From contig NZ_BBXF01000003.1 of the NCBI RefSeq assembly GCF_001570585.1, forward strand, positions 345,353-409,352: a stretch of 64,000 bases of DNA, given 5' to 3'. The number at the start of each line of letters is the position of its first letter. Position 1 is the first letter of the stretch. The notes beneath the pieces were generated by a model, which was given only the letters and a program-made list of their open reading frames with translations, searched no databases and was not told the DNA's origin. This DNA is from Herbidospora daliensis. Its GTDB lineage: Bacteria; Actinomycetota; Actinomycetes; Streptosporangiales; Streptosporangiaceae. Positions 8,707 through 17,305 of the stretch are shown here, piece by piece. Made by a program: the position numbers and the translations under genes.

Positions 8707-9594
8707 ATGCAGGCGGTTCTGAGGAAGCGCGACGACCGGATGGCCGGCTGGTTGTTCCTGCTGCCGGTGATCATCGGATTCCTGATCTTCTACGCCTATC
8801 CGACGGTCCGCGGCGTCTGGTACTCGTTCACCGACTACAGCCTGCTCAACGACCCCGCCTACGTCGGCGCCGACAACTACCGCGAGCTCGTCGGCGACGG
8901 GCAGTTCTGGAACGCCCTCAAGGTCACCGCCTACTACGTCGTGGTGAACATCGGCTCCCAGACCCTGCTCGCGCTCGGCCTGGCCGCGCTCATGCACCGG
9001 CTGACCCGCTCGGTCGTGCTGCGCGCCGCGCTGCTGGTGCCGTGGCTGGTGCCGAACGTGACCATCGGCCTGCTCTGGGCCTGGCTGCTCGACCCCGACC
9101 TGGGCTTCGTCAACCACCTGCTCGGCGTGGTCGGCATCGACACGACGTTGTCGTTCAACTCGCCCACCTGGGCGATGCCGCTGGTCGCGCTGGTCAACAG
9201 CTGGGCCTACACGGGCTACACGGCGCTGCTGCTGTACGCCGGGATGCTGCAGATCCCCCAAGGGCTCTACGAGAGCGCCTCGATCGACGGCGCTGGCGAG
9301 GTGCGCATGTTCCGCTCGATCACGCTGCCGCTGCTGCGGCCGATCATCGCGCTGGTGCTGGTCGTGTCGCTGATCGGGTCATTCCAGATCTTCGACACCG
9401 TCGCGGTCGTCTACGGCGGCAAAGCCCCCATCCCGGAGGCCCGCGTCATCTACTACTACATCTTCCAGCAGGCCTTCACCTACTTCCACATGGGCTACGC
9501 CGCCGCCGTGGCGATGGTCCTCGTGCTGGTCCTCGGCGTGCTGACCGCCGTGCAGATGCGGATGCTGCGCGCGTCCCGGTCGGACCTGGGCTGA
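8707..9594 (+). CDS. ABC sugar importer permease, MalF/UgpA type
   Basis: 295 residues with six predicted membrane helices, beginning MAGWLFLLPVIIGFLIFYAYPT. The EAA loop that docks the ATPase reads YESASIDGAGEVRMFRSITL near 199-218. Carbohydrate uptake transporter-1 family. The partner permease follows 25 bp downstream; the binding protein is at 13076 under a matching promoter block. No ATPase gene is present, so energising by a shared MsiK-like ATPase is inferred. Confidence 0.9.
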   Translation: MQAVLRKRDDRMAGWLFLLPVIIGFLIFYAYPTVRGVWYSFTDYSLLNDPAYVGADNYRELVGDGQFWNALKVTAYYVVVNIGSQTLLALGLAALMHRLTRSVVLRAALLVPWLVPNVTIGLLWAWLLDPDLGFVNHLLGVVGIDTTLSFNSPTWAMPLVALVNSWAYTGYTALLLYAGMLQIPQGLYESASIDGAGEVRMFRSITLPLLRPIIALVLVVSLIGSFQIFDTVAVVYGGKAPIPEARVIYYYIFQQAFTYFHMGYAAAVAMVLVLVLGVLTAVQMRMLRASRSDLG

Positions 9595-9619
9595 TCGGAC
9601 CTGGCTAAGGAGCTCCCCC

Positions 9620-10483
9620 ATGCTGAAGCGCGCCTCCTGGCTCGCCCTGATCGCGGCGCTCGCCGTGACCGTCTTCCCCTTCTACTGGATGATCCGGACG
9701 GCGCTCACCCCCGCCGCCGACCTGTTCCGCGACTCGACCGCGCTCTGGCCGTCGAACCCGACCCTGATCAACTTCACCCGCGTGCTGGGGCTGGTCTCCT
9801 CCGAGGAGGCCAGGGCGGCGGGCGGATCGGGCGCCGAGATCGACTTCCTGCTCTACACGGCCAACTCGCTCGTCTACAGCGGCCTGATCGCGGTCGTCCA
9901 GACGCTCTGCTGCGCGATGGCCGGCTACGCCTTCGCGCGGCTGCGCTTCCCGGGACGCGACCTGGTGTTCGGCGTCATCGTGGCGGCGCTGATGGTGCCG
10001 CCGATCTTCACGCTGCTGCCCAACTTCGTGCTGGTCAAGCAGCTCGGCCTGGTCAACACCTTCCCCGGGCTGGTGCTGCCGAGCCTGCTCATGACCCCGT
10101 TCGCGGTGTTCTTCCTGCGGCAGTTCTTCCTGTCGATCCCGCGTGACGTCGAGGAGGCCGCGACGCTGGAGGGCGTCGGCCGGTGGGGCATGTTCTGGCG
10201 GATCGTGCTGCCGATGAGCCGGGGGCCGCTCATCACGATCGGGCTGACCACGATCGTGTGGAGCTGGAAGGACTACCTGTGGCCGCTGCTCGTCGGCAAG
10301 GCCGAGGAGACCCGCGTCCTGACCGTCGGCCTGGGGGTGTTCCTCCAGCAGTCGCCGAACCGGGCGCCCGACTGGACCGGCCTCATGGCGGGCTCGGTGT
10401 TGTCGGTCGTCCCGGTCCTGCTGCTGCTCGTCTTCCTCGGGCGGCGGCTGGTTCAGTCGCTCAACTTCTCCGGCATGAAGTAG
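9620..10483 (+). CDS. ABC sugar importer permease, MalG/UgpE type
   Basis: 287 residues, six membrane helices, EAA loop VEEAATLEGVGRWGMFWRIV around 172-191. A good ribosome-binding site (AAGGAG) precedes ATG 9620. Its last 31 bases overlap the convergent oxidoreductase gene. Together with the preceding gene it forms the membrane channel for an oligosaccharide or monosaccharide. Confidence 0.9.
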   Translation: MLKRASWLALIAALAVTVFPFYWMIRTALTPAADLFRDSTALWPSNPTLINFTRVLGLVSSEEARAAGGSGAEIDFLLYTANSLVYSGLIAVVQTLCCAMAGYAFARLRFPGRDLVFGVIVAALMVPPIFTLLPNFVLVKQLGLVNTFPGLVLPSLLMTPFAVFFLRQFFLSIPRDVEEAATLEGVGRWGMFWRIVLPMSRGPLITIGLTTIVWSWKDYLWPLLVGKAEETRVLTVGLGVFLQQSPNRAPDWTGLMAGSVLSVVPVLLLLVFLGRRLVQSLNFSGMK

Positions 10484-11610
10484 CGCACGATCGCGGGGTC
10501 GAGCGGCGGCACGTCGAACGGCGTGCCGCCGTCGCGCAGCGACAACGTGGCGAGGTACCCGGCCGCGACGCTCATCCGGGCCGCCACCGGCGAGGTGTCG
10601 GTCGGGCCGCCGTGCCGGGCGAACCGGAGGAACTCCGCCATGATCGCCTCGTCGGCGCCGCCGTGCCCGCCGGCCGCCTCCGGCACCCGGTAGGCCCGGT
10701 CGGGTTCCCGGTAGGGCGACTGCCCGCTGTTCCAGACCTGGACGACCGAGCCGGGCCCGTCGCCGAGGTTCTCCAGGCGGCCGTGGGTGCCGATGACGGT
10801 GTAGTTGCGCCAGTAGTCGGGGCTGAAGTGGCACTGCTGATAGGCGGCGATGACGCCGTTGTCGAGCCGCATGTTCATCACCGACACGTCCTCGACGTCG
10901 ATCAGGTGGTGGAAGCCCGTCGACGCCGACGGCGGCCAGGGCCAGTCGCGCAGCCAGCCCTCGGCCGGGGGTGTGCCCGGCGGGCGGCGGTCGAGGTTCC
11001 CGTACACCAGGAGATCGCCGAAGGCGCTGACCCGTTCGGTGTAGCCGCCGGCCAGCCAGTGGATCACGTCGAGGTCGTGGGCGGCCTTCTGGAGCAGCAG
11101 GCCGGTGGTGCGGCGGCGGTCGGCGTGCCAGTCCTTGAAGTAGTACTCGCCGCCGCGCCCGACGAAGTGCCGCACCCAGATCGTCTTCGGCACGCCGATC
11201 TCCCCGCGCGCGATCACCTCGCGCATCAGCCGGACCACGCCCATGTGCCGCATGTTGTGGCCCAGGTAGAGGCGGGTGCCGGTCTCGGCCGCCGTGCGGA
11301 GCACCTCGTCGCAGTCGCCGATCGTGATGGCGAGCGGTTTCTCCAGGTAGACCGCCTTGCCCGCGCGCAGCGCCGCGATGGCGATCTCGGCGTGGGTGTC
11401 GTCGGGGGTGGCGATGAGGACGGCGTCGACGTCGTCCTCCAGCAGGTCGCGGTAGTCGGTGAAGGCGCGCTCCGCGGGGAGCCGGGTCAGCGCGGCCGGG
11501 TCGGTGTCGCACACGGCGGCGATCCGGCACCCCCGGCCCGGGCGGTGGGCGGCGGCGGCGAGGGTCGATCGTTGTCCGGCGCCGATCACGCCCAGGCGGA
11601 GGTCATGCAT
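10453..11610 (-). CDS. Gfo/Idh/MocA-family oxidoreductase
   Basis: 385 residues. Rossmann motif GVIGAGQRS near 7-15, the family's EKP signature (YLEKPLAI, about 93-100) and the catalytic-type His in AHDLDVIHW around 178-186. Members oxidise or epimerise sugars with NAD(P). The 3' end overlaps the convergent permease gene by 31 bp. Transcribed with or just after the DUF4832 gene at 11620-12939 (10-bp gap), suggesting it modifies the sugar released by that enzyme. Confidence 0.85.
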   Translation of the reverse strand: MHDLRLGVIGAGQRSTLAAAAHRPGRGCRIAAVCDTDPAALTRLPAERAFTDYRDLLEDDVDAVLIATPDDTHAEIAIAALRAGKAVYLEKPLAITIGDCDEVLRTAAETGTRLYLGHNMRHMGVVRLMREVIARGEIGVPKTIWVRHFVGRGGEYYFKDWHADRRRTTGLLLQKAAHDLDVIHWLAGGYTERVSAFGDLLVYGNLDRRPPGTPPAEGWLRDWPWPPSASTGFHHLIDVEDVSVMNMRLDNGVIAAYQQCHFSPDYWRNYTVIGTHGRLENLGDGPGSVVQVWNSGQSPYREPDRAYRVPEAAGGHGGADEAIMAEFLRFARHGGPTDTSPVAARMSVAAGYLATLSLRDGGTPFDVPPLDPAIVRYFMPEKLSD

Positions 11611-11619
11611 GTCGGGTCC

Positions 11620-12939
11620 CTAGTGCGTGCGGCCGAGGGTGAGCCAGCCGGTCAGCGTCGTGTCCTGTCCGGCGTTGGCGAAGCGTAGCGGCACGCCGTT
11701 CCTCAGCGGATTGACGACCCGCATGACCAGCGTGTGGTCGCCCTTCCTGAGCCCGTGGAGCCGGGTGCTCAGCTCGGCCGGGGCGCCCGGCAGCACGCTC
11801 GTGAGCTGCCAGGACGTCGTCCACCTCTTCGTGATCCGGCCGTTCCTGACAGCGGCCACCTCGACCGGCCAGTCGTAGGGGAACGGCGCGACGCCCTCGT
11901 TCACGATCCGCACGGCCACCTCGGAGCCGCCGACGCGCGCCTCGGCGACCCGCAACGAGTAGCCGAGCGATGTGGCGGCGGCCAGCGCGGCGTCGTAGGC
12001 CGCGCCCGTGTACCCGGGGCTGAAGGCGTGGTGGTTGAGCAGCCACGTCGCGTGGGTCTGCGCGACGCTGCCCGCGAAGTCGCCGTCGCAGCCGCCCGAG
12101 AACAGGCACCCCTGCAGTTCGGGACGCAGCTCACCGGCGACCGGGTTGGTCTTCCACTTGTCCGCCGTCCCGGCCTGGTTCATCAGGTCCATGAAGTGCC
12201 AGCCCGGACCGGGCAGCGTCGAGAAGACGAACGAGTCGTCGTGGTAGCCCATATCGAGCGCCGCGTTGTCGGCGCCCGGATAGCGCACCATCAGCCGCGT
12301 CTCGTCGAAGGCCGCGTCGTAGGCGCGCAGCACCCGCTGCTGCTGCGCCGGGGACGCGAACCAGTTCTCCGTGCCCGGGTCGCCGTTGTGCGGCCAGGTG
12401 TGCCACTCGCCCCAGAAGCCCAGCAGGCCGAGCTGCACGAAGCCGATCCGGGGGTCGCCGTCGTAGCGGCGGCCGAGCGCGGCGATGAACGCGTCGAGCG
12501 CGGCGGCCAGGCGCGGGTCGTCGTAGTCGGGCGACACGCTGAGGCCGTCGTTGCCGAAGTCGTCGTACGGCCGGGTGAGCAGCCCCTGGTCGATCAGGAA
12601 CCGCGGGATGCCGCTCGGCTTGGCCGGATAGTCGAGGTAGAAGCGGAACGCGGTCTGGTGCCCCCGGGCCGCGATGGCGTCGAGCCCCTCCTCCAGGGCC
12701 CGCCAGTCGAACCGGTGCGGGCCGGTCATCACCGCGTCGAGCGGCAGGTAGAACCACTCCATCGTGTGCGGGAACGTCGCGTACGCGCCGGCGTACGGGA
12801 TGAAGCCCTTCAGGGGGTTGGCGGCGGGTTCCTGGCCGGCGGCGAGCGGCCGCCAGCCAGGGTGGGCCTCGGCCGGTGCGGTCAGCAGGACCGCCGTGAT
12901 CAGCGCGGCCATGAGTATCCGGGCAGGTCGGGGGACCAT
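11620..12939 (-). CDS. Secreted DUF4832 protein (third paralogue)
   Basis: 439 residues from ATG 12939 with GGAGG upstream; longer frames would cross the shared promoter block and are rejected. Signal peptide 1-25. One DUF4832-type domain with GFWGEWHT (Glu178), YHDDSF and AGELRPE (Glu270), then a beta-rich C-terminal region ending in FANAGQDTTLTGWLTLG. Unlike its two paralogues it has no linker or binding module. Faces the solute-binding protein gene across a divergent promoter. Confidence 0.8.
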   Translation of the reverse strand: MVPRPARILMAALITAVLLTAPAEAHPGWRPLAAGQEPAANPLKGFIPYAGAYATFPHTMEWFYLPLDAVMTGPHRFDWRALEEGLDAIAARGHQTAFRFYLDYPAKPSGIPRFLIDQGLLTRPYDDFGNDGLSVSPDYDDPRLAAALDAFIAALGRRYDGDPRIGFVQLGLLGFWGEWHTWPHNGDPGTENWFASPAQQQRVLRAYDAAFDETRLMVRYPGADNAALDMGYHDDSFVFSTLPGPGWHFMDLMNQAGTADKWKTNPVAGELRPELQGCLFSGGCDGDFAGSVAQTHATWLLNHHAFSPGYTGAAYDAALAAATSLGYSLRVAEARVGGSEVAVRIVNEGVAPFPYDWPVEVAAVRNGRITKRWTTSWQLTSVLPGAPAELSTRLHGLRKGDHTLVMRVVNPLRNGVPLRFANAGQDTTLTGWLTLGRTH

Positions 12940-12956
12940 CGGGCCTCCAGCAGGGG

Positions 12957-13001
12957 ACTTATGAGTCAGCCTTGACAAATTTTCGATGAGCCACATCATT
13001 A
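12957..13001. promoter_or_regulatory. Shared promoter/operator block, copy 2
   Basis: Ungapped counterpart of 8643-8687, with TTGACA at 12972-12977 and ACATCATTA at the end. It lies between DUF4832 (start 12939, minus) and the binding-protein gene (start 13076, plus). Same position relative to a divergent DUF4832/transporter pair as copy 1, so both probably respond to the same regulator. Confidence 0.7.
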
Positions 13002-13075
13002 TTCGGGAGAGCCCCCAAGGCAAGAGGGAACTTTTCTGGCCCCTCGGCCACGTCCCCCCAGGAAGAGGTACCTCG

Positions 13076-14428
13076 ATGATCGACAGGAAGCGGGTCGGCG
13101 CGGCCCTGCTGTGCGGGTTGCTGGCGCTCACCGGCTGCGGCGGCGCGGACGAGGAGCCGGGGAGCGGGGGCGGCCAGGTCACCCTCGACTACTGGCTCTG
13201 GGACGACAACCAGCAGGCCAGCTACCAGGCCTGCGCCGACGCCTTCGCCGCCGCCAACCCCGGCATCACGGTGAAGATCACCCAGACGGCCTGGGCGCAG
13301 TACTGGCAGAACCTGACCACCCAGCTCGCCGCCGGCGACGCCCCCGACGTCTGGACCAACCAGGTCTCCTACTACCCGCAGTTCGTCACCAGCGGGCAGA
13401 TCCTCGACATCCAGCCCTACGTCGACGCCGACAAGGTCGACCTGAGCCAGTACCAGTCCGGCCTCGCCGACCTCTGGACCAAGGACGGCAAACGCTACGG
13501 CCTGCCCAAGGACTGGGACACCGAGGCGGTCGTGTACAACGGCGACCTGCTCGCCAAGGCCGGCGTCGACCCCGCCGAACTGGCGAACCTCACCTGGAAC
13601 CCGCAGGACGGCGGCACCTTCGAGCAGGTCATCGCCAAGCTCACGGTCGACTCCAAGGGCCGAAACGGCCTCGACCCCGCCTTCGACAAGGACGACGTCG
13701 CCGTCTACGGCTACCTGCCCGAGTGGAACGACGGCTCCCAGGGCCAGAACGGCTGGGGCGAGCTCGCCGCCGCCAACGGCTTCGTCTACCTCGACAAGAA
13801 CCCGTGGGGCACCCAGTACAAGTACGACGACCCCAAGCTGATCGAGACCATCGCCTGGTACAAGGCGCTGACCGACAAGGGCTTCGCGCCGAAGTTCGAC
13901 AAGCAGTCGACGCTCGGCATCGACGCCGTGATGAACTCCGGCAAGGCCGCGCTGACCATCGCCGGCTCCTGGACCATCAACACCTACCTCGGCGAGGGCG
14001 CCCAGCAGAAGTTCGCGCTCGCCCCGCTCCCGGTCGGCCCCACGGGCACCCGCAAGAGCGCCATCAACGGCCTCTCCGACGCGATCTGGGCCGGCACCGA
14101 GCACAAGGACGCCGCCTGGAAGTGGGTGAAGTACCTCGGCTCGGCCGACTGCCAGAACACCGTCGGCGACAACGCCGTCGTCTTCCCGGCCGTCAAGAGC
14201 GCCACCGAACGCGCGCTCGCCGCCCACAAGGCCAAGGGCCGCGACGTCCAGGTGTACGTCGACTACACCACCACCCCCGGCGGCACCTTCCTGCTCCCGA
14301 TCACCGACCACGGCACCGAGATCAGCCAGATCGTGCAGGACGCCCTGCAGTCGGTGATCCTCGGCCAGATCTCCCCGGCCGACGCCCTGACCAAGGCGAA
14401 CCAGCAGGTCAACGCCCTGTTCGTCTGA
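13076..14428 (+). CDS. Extracellular sugar-binding lipoprotein of ABC importer
   Basis: 450 residues. Lipoprotein signal with lipobox LTGC at about 17-20 (ATG 13076, ribosome-binding site GGAAGAGG). Family 1 solute-binding fold: TLDYWLWDDNQ, DAPDVWTNQ, YGLPKDWDTEAVVYN, then C-terminal lobe with AGSWTINTYL. It delivers the ligand to the permeases at 8707-10483. It is separated from them by the minus-strand genes but shares the promoter block. Confidence 0.92.
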   Translation: MIDRKRVGAALLCGLLALTGCGGADEEPGSGGGQVTLDYWLWDDNQQASYQACADAFAAANPGITVKITQTAWAQYWQNLTTQLAAGDAPDVWTNQVSYYPQFVTSGQILDIQPYVDADKVDLSQYQSGLADLWTKDGKRYGLPKDWDTEAVVYNGDLLAKAGVDPAELANLTWNPQDGGTFEQVIAKLTVDSKGRNGLDPAFDKDDVAVYGYLPEWNDGSQGQNGWGELAAANGFVYLDKNPWGTQYKYDDPKLIETIAWYKALTDKGFAPKFDKQSTLGIDAVMNSGKAALTIAGSWTINTYLGEGAQQKFALAPLPVGPTGTRKSAINGLSDAIWAGTEHKDAAWKWVKYLGSADCQNTVGDNAVVFPAVKSATERALAAHKAKGRDVQVYVDYTTTPGGTFLLPITDHGTEISQIVQDALQSVILGQISPADALTKANQQVNALFV

Positions 14429-14438
14429 TGATCCGCTC

Positions 14439-14465
14439 CCGGCGGGACCGTGTGGGTCCCGCCGG
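14439..14465. terminator. Hairpin after the binding-protein gene
   Basis: Perfect 11-bp arms CCGGCGGGACC and GGTCCCGCCGG with loop GTGTG. Placed between the binding-protein stop and the GH36 gene, a usual arrangement that keeps binding-protein mRNA abundant while letting a fraction read through. Confidence 0.65.
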
Positions 14466-14494
14466 ACCCTGGCTCGCTTCCAGTGAGGAGAACC

Positions 14495-15979
14495 ATGCCC
14501 CTGCTCGTCGACCTGGCGGGACGCGCCTTCGCCGTCGAACTGACCGGATCGGTCCCCGTCGAGCCCGTCGCCGGCGGCCTGATCCTGCCGCCCGGCCGGG
14601 TCGCGGTCCTGCACGGACTCGGCGACGCCCTGTTCTACCGGCACGGCCAGAACTCGTGGAGCCCCTGCGGCTGGCGCCGCCTCAGCGAACCCCCGCTGCG
14701 CATCGCCGACCCCGAACGCCGCCTGACCGCCGACGACACCGTCTGGGACGACCCGGCCCGCCACCACTCCTCGGCCGTGGCCGCCCTCCAGGGGCCCGAC
14801 GGGAACGTGCTCCTGCTGGGCGCGCTGGGCCTGGGCACCCCCCGGCTGGCCGCCGACCACGACACCCTCGCCGGGTGGTGCGAGGAGGACGGCGCGCCCT
14901 GGTTCCTGGCGTACGGCCCCGAGCGGGAGGTCTTCGCCTCCTACACCCGTGAGCTGGCCGGGCGGCTGGGCCGCAGCGACCGGCGGGCGGGCAACGTGTG
15001 GTGCACCTGGTACGCCTACTACGAGGGCATCACCGAGGAGCAGCTCAACAAGGACCTCGCCGGGCTGGCCGGGCTGCCCTACGACGTCGTCCAGGTCGAC
15101 GACGGCTGGCAGCGGATCGTGGGGGACTGGGAGCCCAACGGCAAGTTCCCCTCGGGCATGGCCGCGCTGGCCGGGCGGATCAGCGCGGCGGGCCTGCGGC
15201 CGGGGCTCTGGCTGGCGCCGTTCATCACGCTGCCGGACGCCGATACCGACCCGGAGTTCCTGCTGCGCGACGCCGCGGGGAACCCGGTCGAGGCCGGGCA
15301 CAACTGGGGGGCCGCCTACTGGGCGCTCGACCTCACCCACCCCGGTGTTCAGGAGCACCTGCGGGCCCTGATCCACCGGGTGGTGCACGAGTGGGGCTTC
15401 ACCTATCTCAAGCTCGACTTCGTCAACGCGGGCGCGGTGCCCGGGATCCGATACTCGGGGGCGGCGCGGGAGCGGGCGTACCGCGACGGCCTGCGGCTGA
15501 TCCGCGAGGCGGCCGGACCGGAGGTCTACCTGCTCGGCAGCGGCGGCCTGCTGCTGCCCTCGCTCGGGCTGGTCGACGGCATGCGCAGCGGCCCCGACGT
15601 CGCCCCGATGTGGGCCAACTACGCCACCGACGACCCCTCCGACGCGATGGCCTACAACGCCGTCGTGAACTCCCTCCACCGGTTGTGGCACGCGCCGCTG
15701 CTCCAGGTCGACCCCGACGTCGTCTACTTCCGCAGCCGGCTGAACCTGCTCACCGACGCCCAGATGGCCTGGTTGCAGGACCTCGCCGCGATCTGCGGCT
15801 TCCGCGCGGTGTCCGACCCGCCCTCGTGGCTCAGCCCCGCCGAGCTGGAACGCCTGCGCGCCTATCTGACCGACCGGCCGGAGATCGTCCAGGAGGGCCG
15901 TTACCGCTTCACCGTCGACGGCCGCGAGGTCGACTTCACCCCCGCGCTGAGCCCCGGCCAGCAGTACCCGATCTCGTGA
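14495..15979 (+). CDS. GH36-type alpha-galactosidase
   Basis: 494 residues from ATG 14495 with GAGGAG upstream. Clan GH-D features are visible: VQVDDGWQ near 199-206, nucleophile Asp308 in YLKLDF, and acid/base candidate Asp368 in RSGPDVAP. No signal peptide, so it acts in the cytoplasm on imported oligosaccharide. Downstream of the binding protein across a hairpin. GH36 members hydrolyse alpha-galactosides, with some acting on alpha-N-acetylgalactosaminides, so exact substrate is open. Confidence 0.85.
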   Translation: MPLLVDLAGRAFAVELTGSVPVEPVAGGLILPPGRVAVLHGLGDALFYRHGQNSWSPCGWRRLSEPPLRIADPERRLTADDTVWDDPARHHSSAVAALQGPDGNVLLLGALGLGTPRLAADHDTLAGWCEEDGAPWFLAYGPEREVFASYTRELAGRLGRSDRRAGNVWCTWYAYYEGITEEQLNKDLAGLAGLPYDVVQVDDGWQRIVGDWEPNGKFPSGMAALAGRISAAGLRPGLWLAPFITLPDADTDPEFLLRDAAGNPVEAGHNWGAAYWALDLTHPGVQEHLRALIHRVVHEWGFTYLKLDFVNAGAVPGIRYSGAARERAYRDGLRLIREAAGPEVYLLGSGGLLLPSLGLVDGMRSGPDVAPMWANYATDDPSDAMAYNAVVNSLHRLWHAPLLQVDPDVVYFRSRLNLLTDAQMAWLQDLAAICGFRAVSDPPSWLSPAELERLRAYLTDRPEIVQEGRYRFTVDGREVDFTPALSPGQQYPIS

Positions 15980-15991
15980 GGTGGACGATAG

Positions 15992-16016
15992 AATTACGCT
16001 TTCTCAAAGCGTAATT
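15992..16016. promoter_or_regulatory. Perfect inverted-repeat operator upstream of the ROK gene
   Basis: Arms AATTACGCTTT (15992-16002) and AAAGCGTAATT (16006-16016) with a 3-bp CTC spacer. Being an 11-bp perfect dyad with AT-rich ends in a GC-rich genome, 51 bp before the ROK start, it is a strong candidate autoregulatory operator. It is not followed by a T tract, so a terminator is less likely. Confidence 0.75.
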
Positions 16017-16066
16017 AGTGGGGCAGATTCCAGACGCGAGCCACGGTCTCGCTTTAGGGGGCACAG

Positions 16067-17218
16067 GTGGTCGACCCGGCCGGAGCCGATGTCAGCAGGC
16101 TCCGCGAGCTCAACTCGCTCAGCGTCGTCCGGGCGATGCGGGGCCAGCCGCCCGCCACCGTCACCGAGCTGGCGGGCCGCACCGGGCTGTCGCGGCCGGG
16201 CACCGACGTCGTCGTGCGCGGGCTGGTGACCGACGGGTGGGTGCAGGTCGTCGAGCCCGACGGCAGCACCGTCGGCCGCCCGGCCCGCCGCTACCGCTTC
16301 AACGCCGACGCGGGGCACGTCTTCGGGGTCGACGTCGGCGCGCACAAGATACTCGTGCTGCTGTCGAACCTCGAAGGGGAGGTGCTGCTCAGCCGCCGTC
16401 TGCCGGTCGACCCCGACGCCGGCCCGGCCGAACGGCTCGCGGCCCTCGACGCCGCCCTCGACGGCTGCCTGACCGAGGCCGGGCTCGAACCCGACCGGAT
16501 CTGGGCGATCACGGTAGGGGTGACCGGCCCGGTCGACGCCTCGGGCCGGACCTCCCTGTTCACCCCGCTGCCCGGCTGGGCGAGCGTCTCGCCGGCCGAC
16601 CACCTCGCGGCCCGGTTCGGCTGCCCGATCTCGGTCGAGAACGACTGCAAGCTGGCCGCCGTGGCCGAACGCTGGCAGGGCGCCGCCCAGGACGCCGACG
16701 ACATCGTCTACCTGCAGGCGGGCATGCGCATCGGCGCCGGCCTCATCATCGACGGCACCCTGCGGCGCGGCTTCGGGGGCGCGGCCGGGGAGATCGGCGC
16801 GCTGAAGACGCTCCGCTGGTTGTCGGCCCCCTCCCGCCTGGAGAACTGCCCCGGCATGCCCGCCGACGTCCACCCCGACGACAAGGCGGCCTGGGTCTTC
16901 GAACGTGCCCGCGAGGGCGACCGCGACGCCCGGACCACGCTGCGCCGCTACGCGAAGGACCTCGCGGTCGGCACGGCGGCGCTCGTGCTGACGCTCGACC
17001 CGCAGGTCGTGGTGCTCGGCGGCGGCTACTCGCGGTCGGCCGACCTGATCATCGACCCGCTGGTCGACGAACTGGAGCGGCTGGTCCTGCGGGTGCCGGA
17101 GGTCAGGGCGTCGAACCTGGGCGCCGACGGCGTGGCGCTGGGGGCGCTGCGCATCGCGCTCGACCAGATCGACGCCCAGCTCTTCGCCGACGGCATGCCC
17201 GCGCCGCTTAAAACGTGA
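16067..17218 (+). CDS. ROK-family transcriptional regulator
   Basis: 383 residues from GTG 16067 with AGGGGG upstream. N-terminal winged helix (~20-60, TVTELAGRTGLSRPGTDVVV), then a sugar-kinase-like ROK fold: FGVDVGAHK near 86-94 and SVENDCKLAAVAE near 186-198. The cysteine-rich zinc motif CxCGxxGC of most ROK proteins is not visible (the region reads RLENCPGMP), so it probably binds a sugar without kinase activity. A perfect inverted repeat lies just upstream. Placed between GH36 and the isomerase, it likely controls one or both. Confidence 0.88.
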   Translation: MVDPAGADVSRLRELNSLSVVRAMRGQPPATVTELAGRTGLSRPGTDVVVRGLVTDGWVQVVEPDGSTVGRPARRYRFNADAGHVFGVDVGAHKILVLLSNLEGEVLLSRRLPVDPDAGPAERLAALDAALDGCLTEAGLEPDRIWAITVGVTGPVDASGRTSLFTPLPGWASVSPADHLAARFGCPISVENDCKLAAVAERWQGAAQDADDIVYLQAGMRIGAGLIIDGTLRRGFGGAAGEIGALKTLRWLSAPSRLENCPGMPADVHPDDKAAWVFERAREGDRDARTTLRRYAKDLAVGTAALVLTLDPQVVVLGGGYSRSADLIIDPLVDELERLVLRVPEVRASNLGADGVALGALRIALDQIDAQLFADGMPAPLKT

Positions 17219-17237
17219 AAATCCCATATCCGCGACG

Positions 17238-17287
17238 TTGACGACCTCTGACGGCTGCTTTAGCGTCAGGCGGATTGAAACGTTTTT
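17238..17287 (+). promoter_or_regulatory. Promoter and operator-like sites before the isomerase gene
   Basis: TTGACG (17238-17243), 17-bp spacer, TAGCGT (17261-17266) form a good actinobacterial promoter. CTGACG...CGTCAG is an inverted repeat overlapping the -10 box, and GAAACGTTTTT (17277-17287) just downstream resembles a LacI-type half-palindrome, so repression is likely. Confidence 0.6.
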
Positions 17288-17305
17288 GCGGTGAGGTGGT
17301 CGACA

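Noticed and set aside
12940-13182. Extended minus-strand start of the DUF4832 gene
   Set aside because: It would cross the shared promoter block and the signal peptide would be internal; ATG 12939 has GGAGG.
12959-15691. Long minus-strand open frame (910 codons) opposite the binding-protein and GH36 genes
   Set aside because: Shadow of high-GC coding sequence; composition is low-complexity (Gly, Val, Arg, Asp) and it covers two well-supported plus-strand genes.
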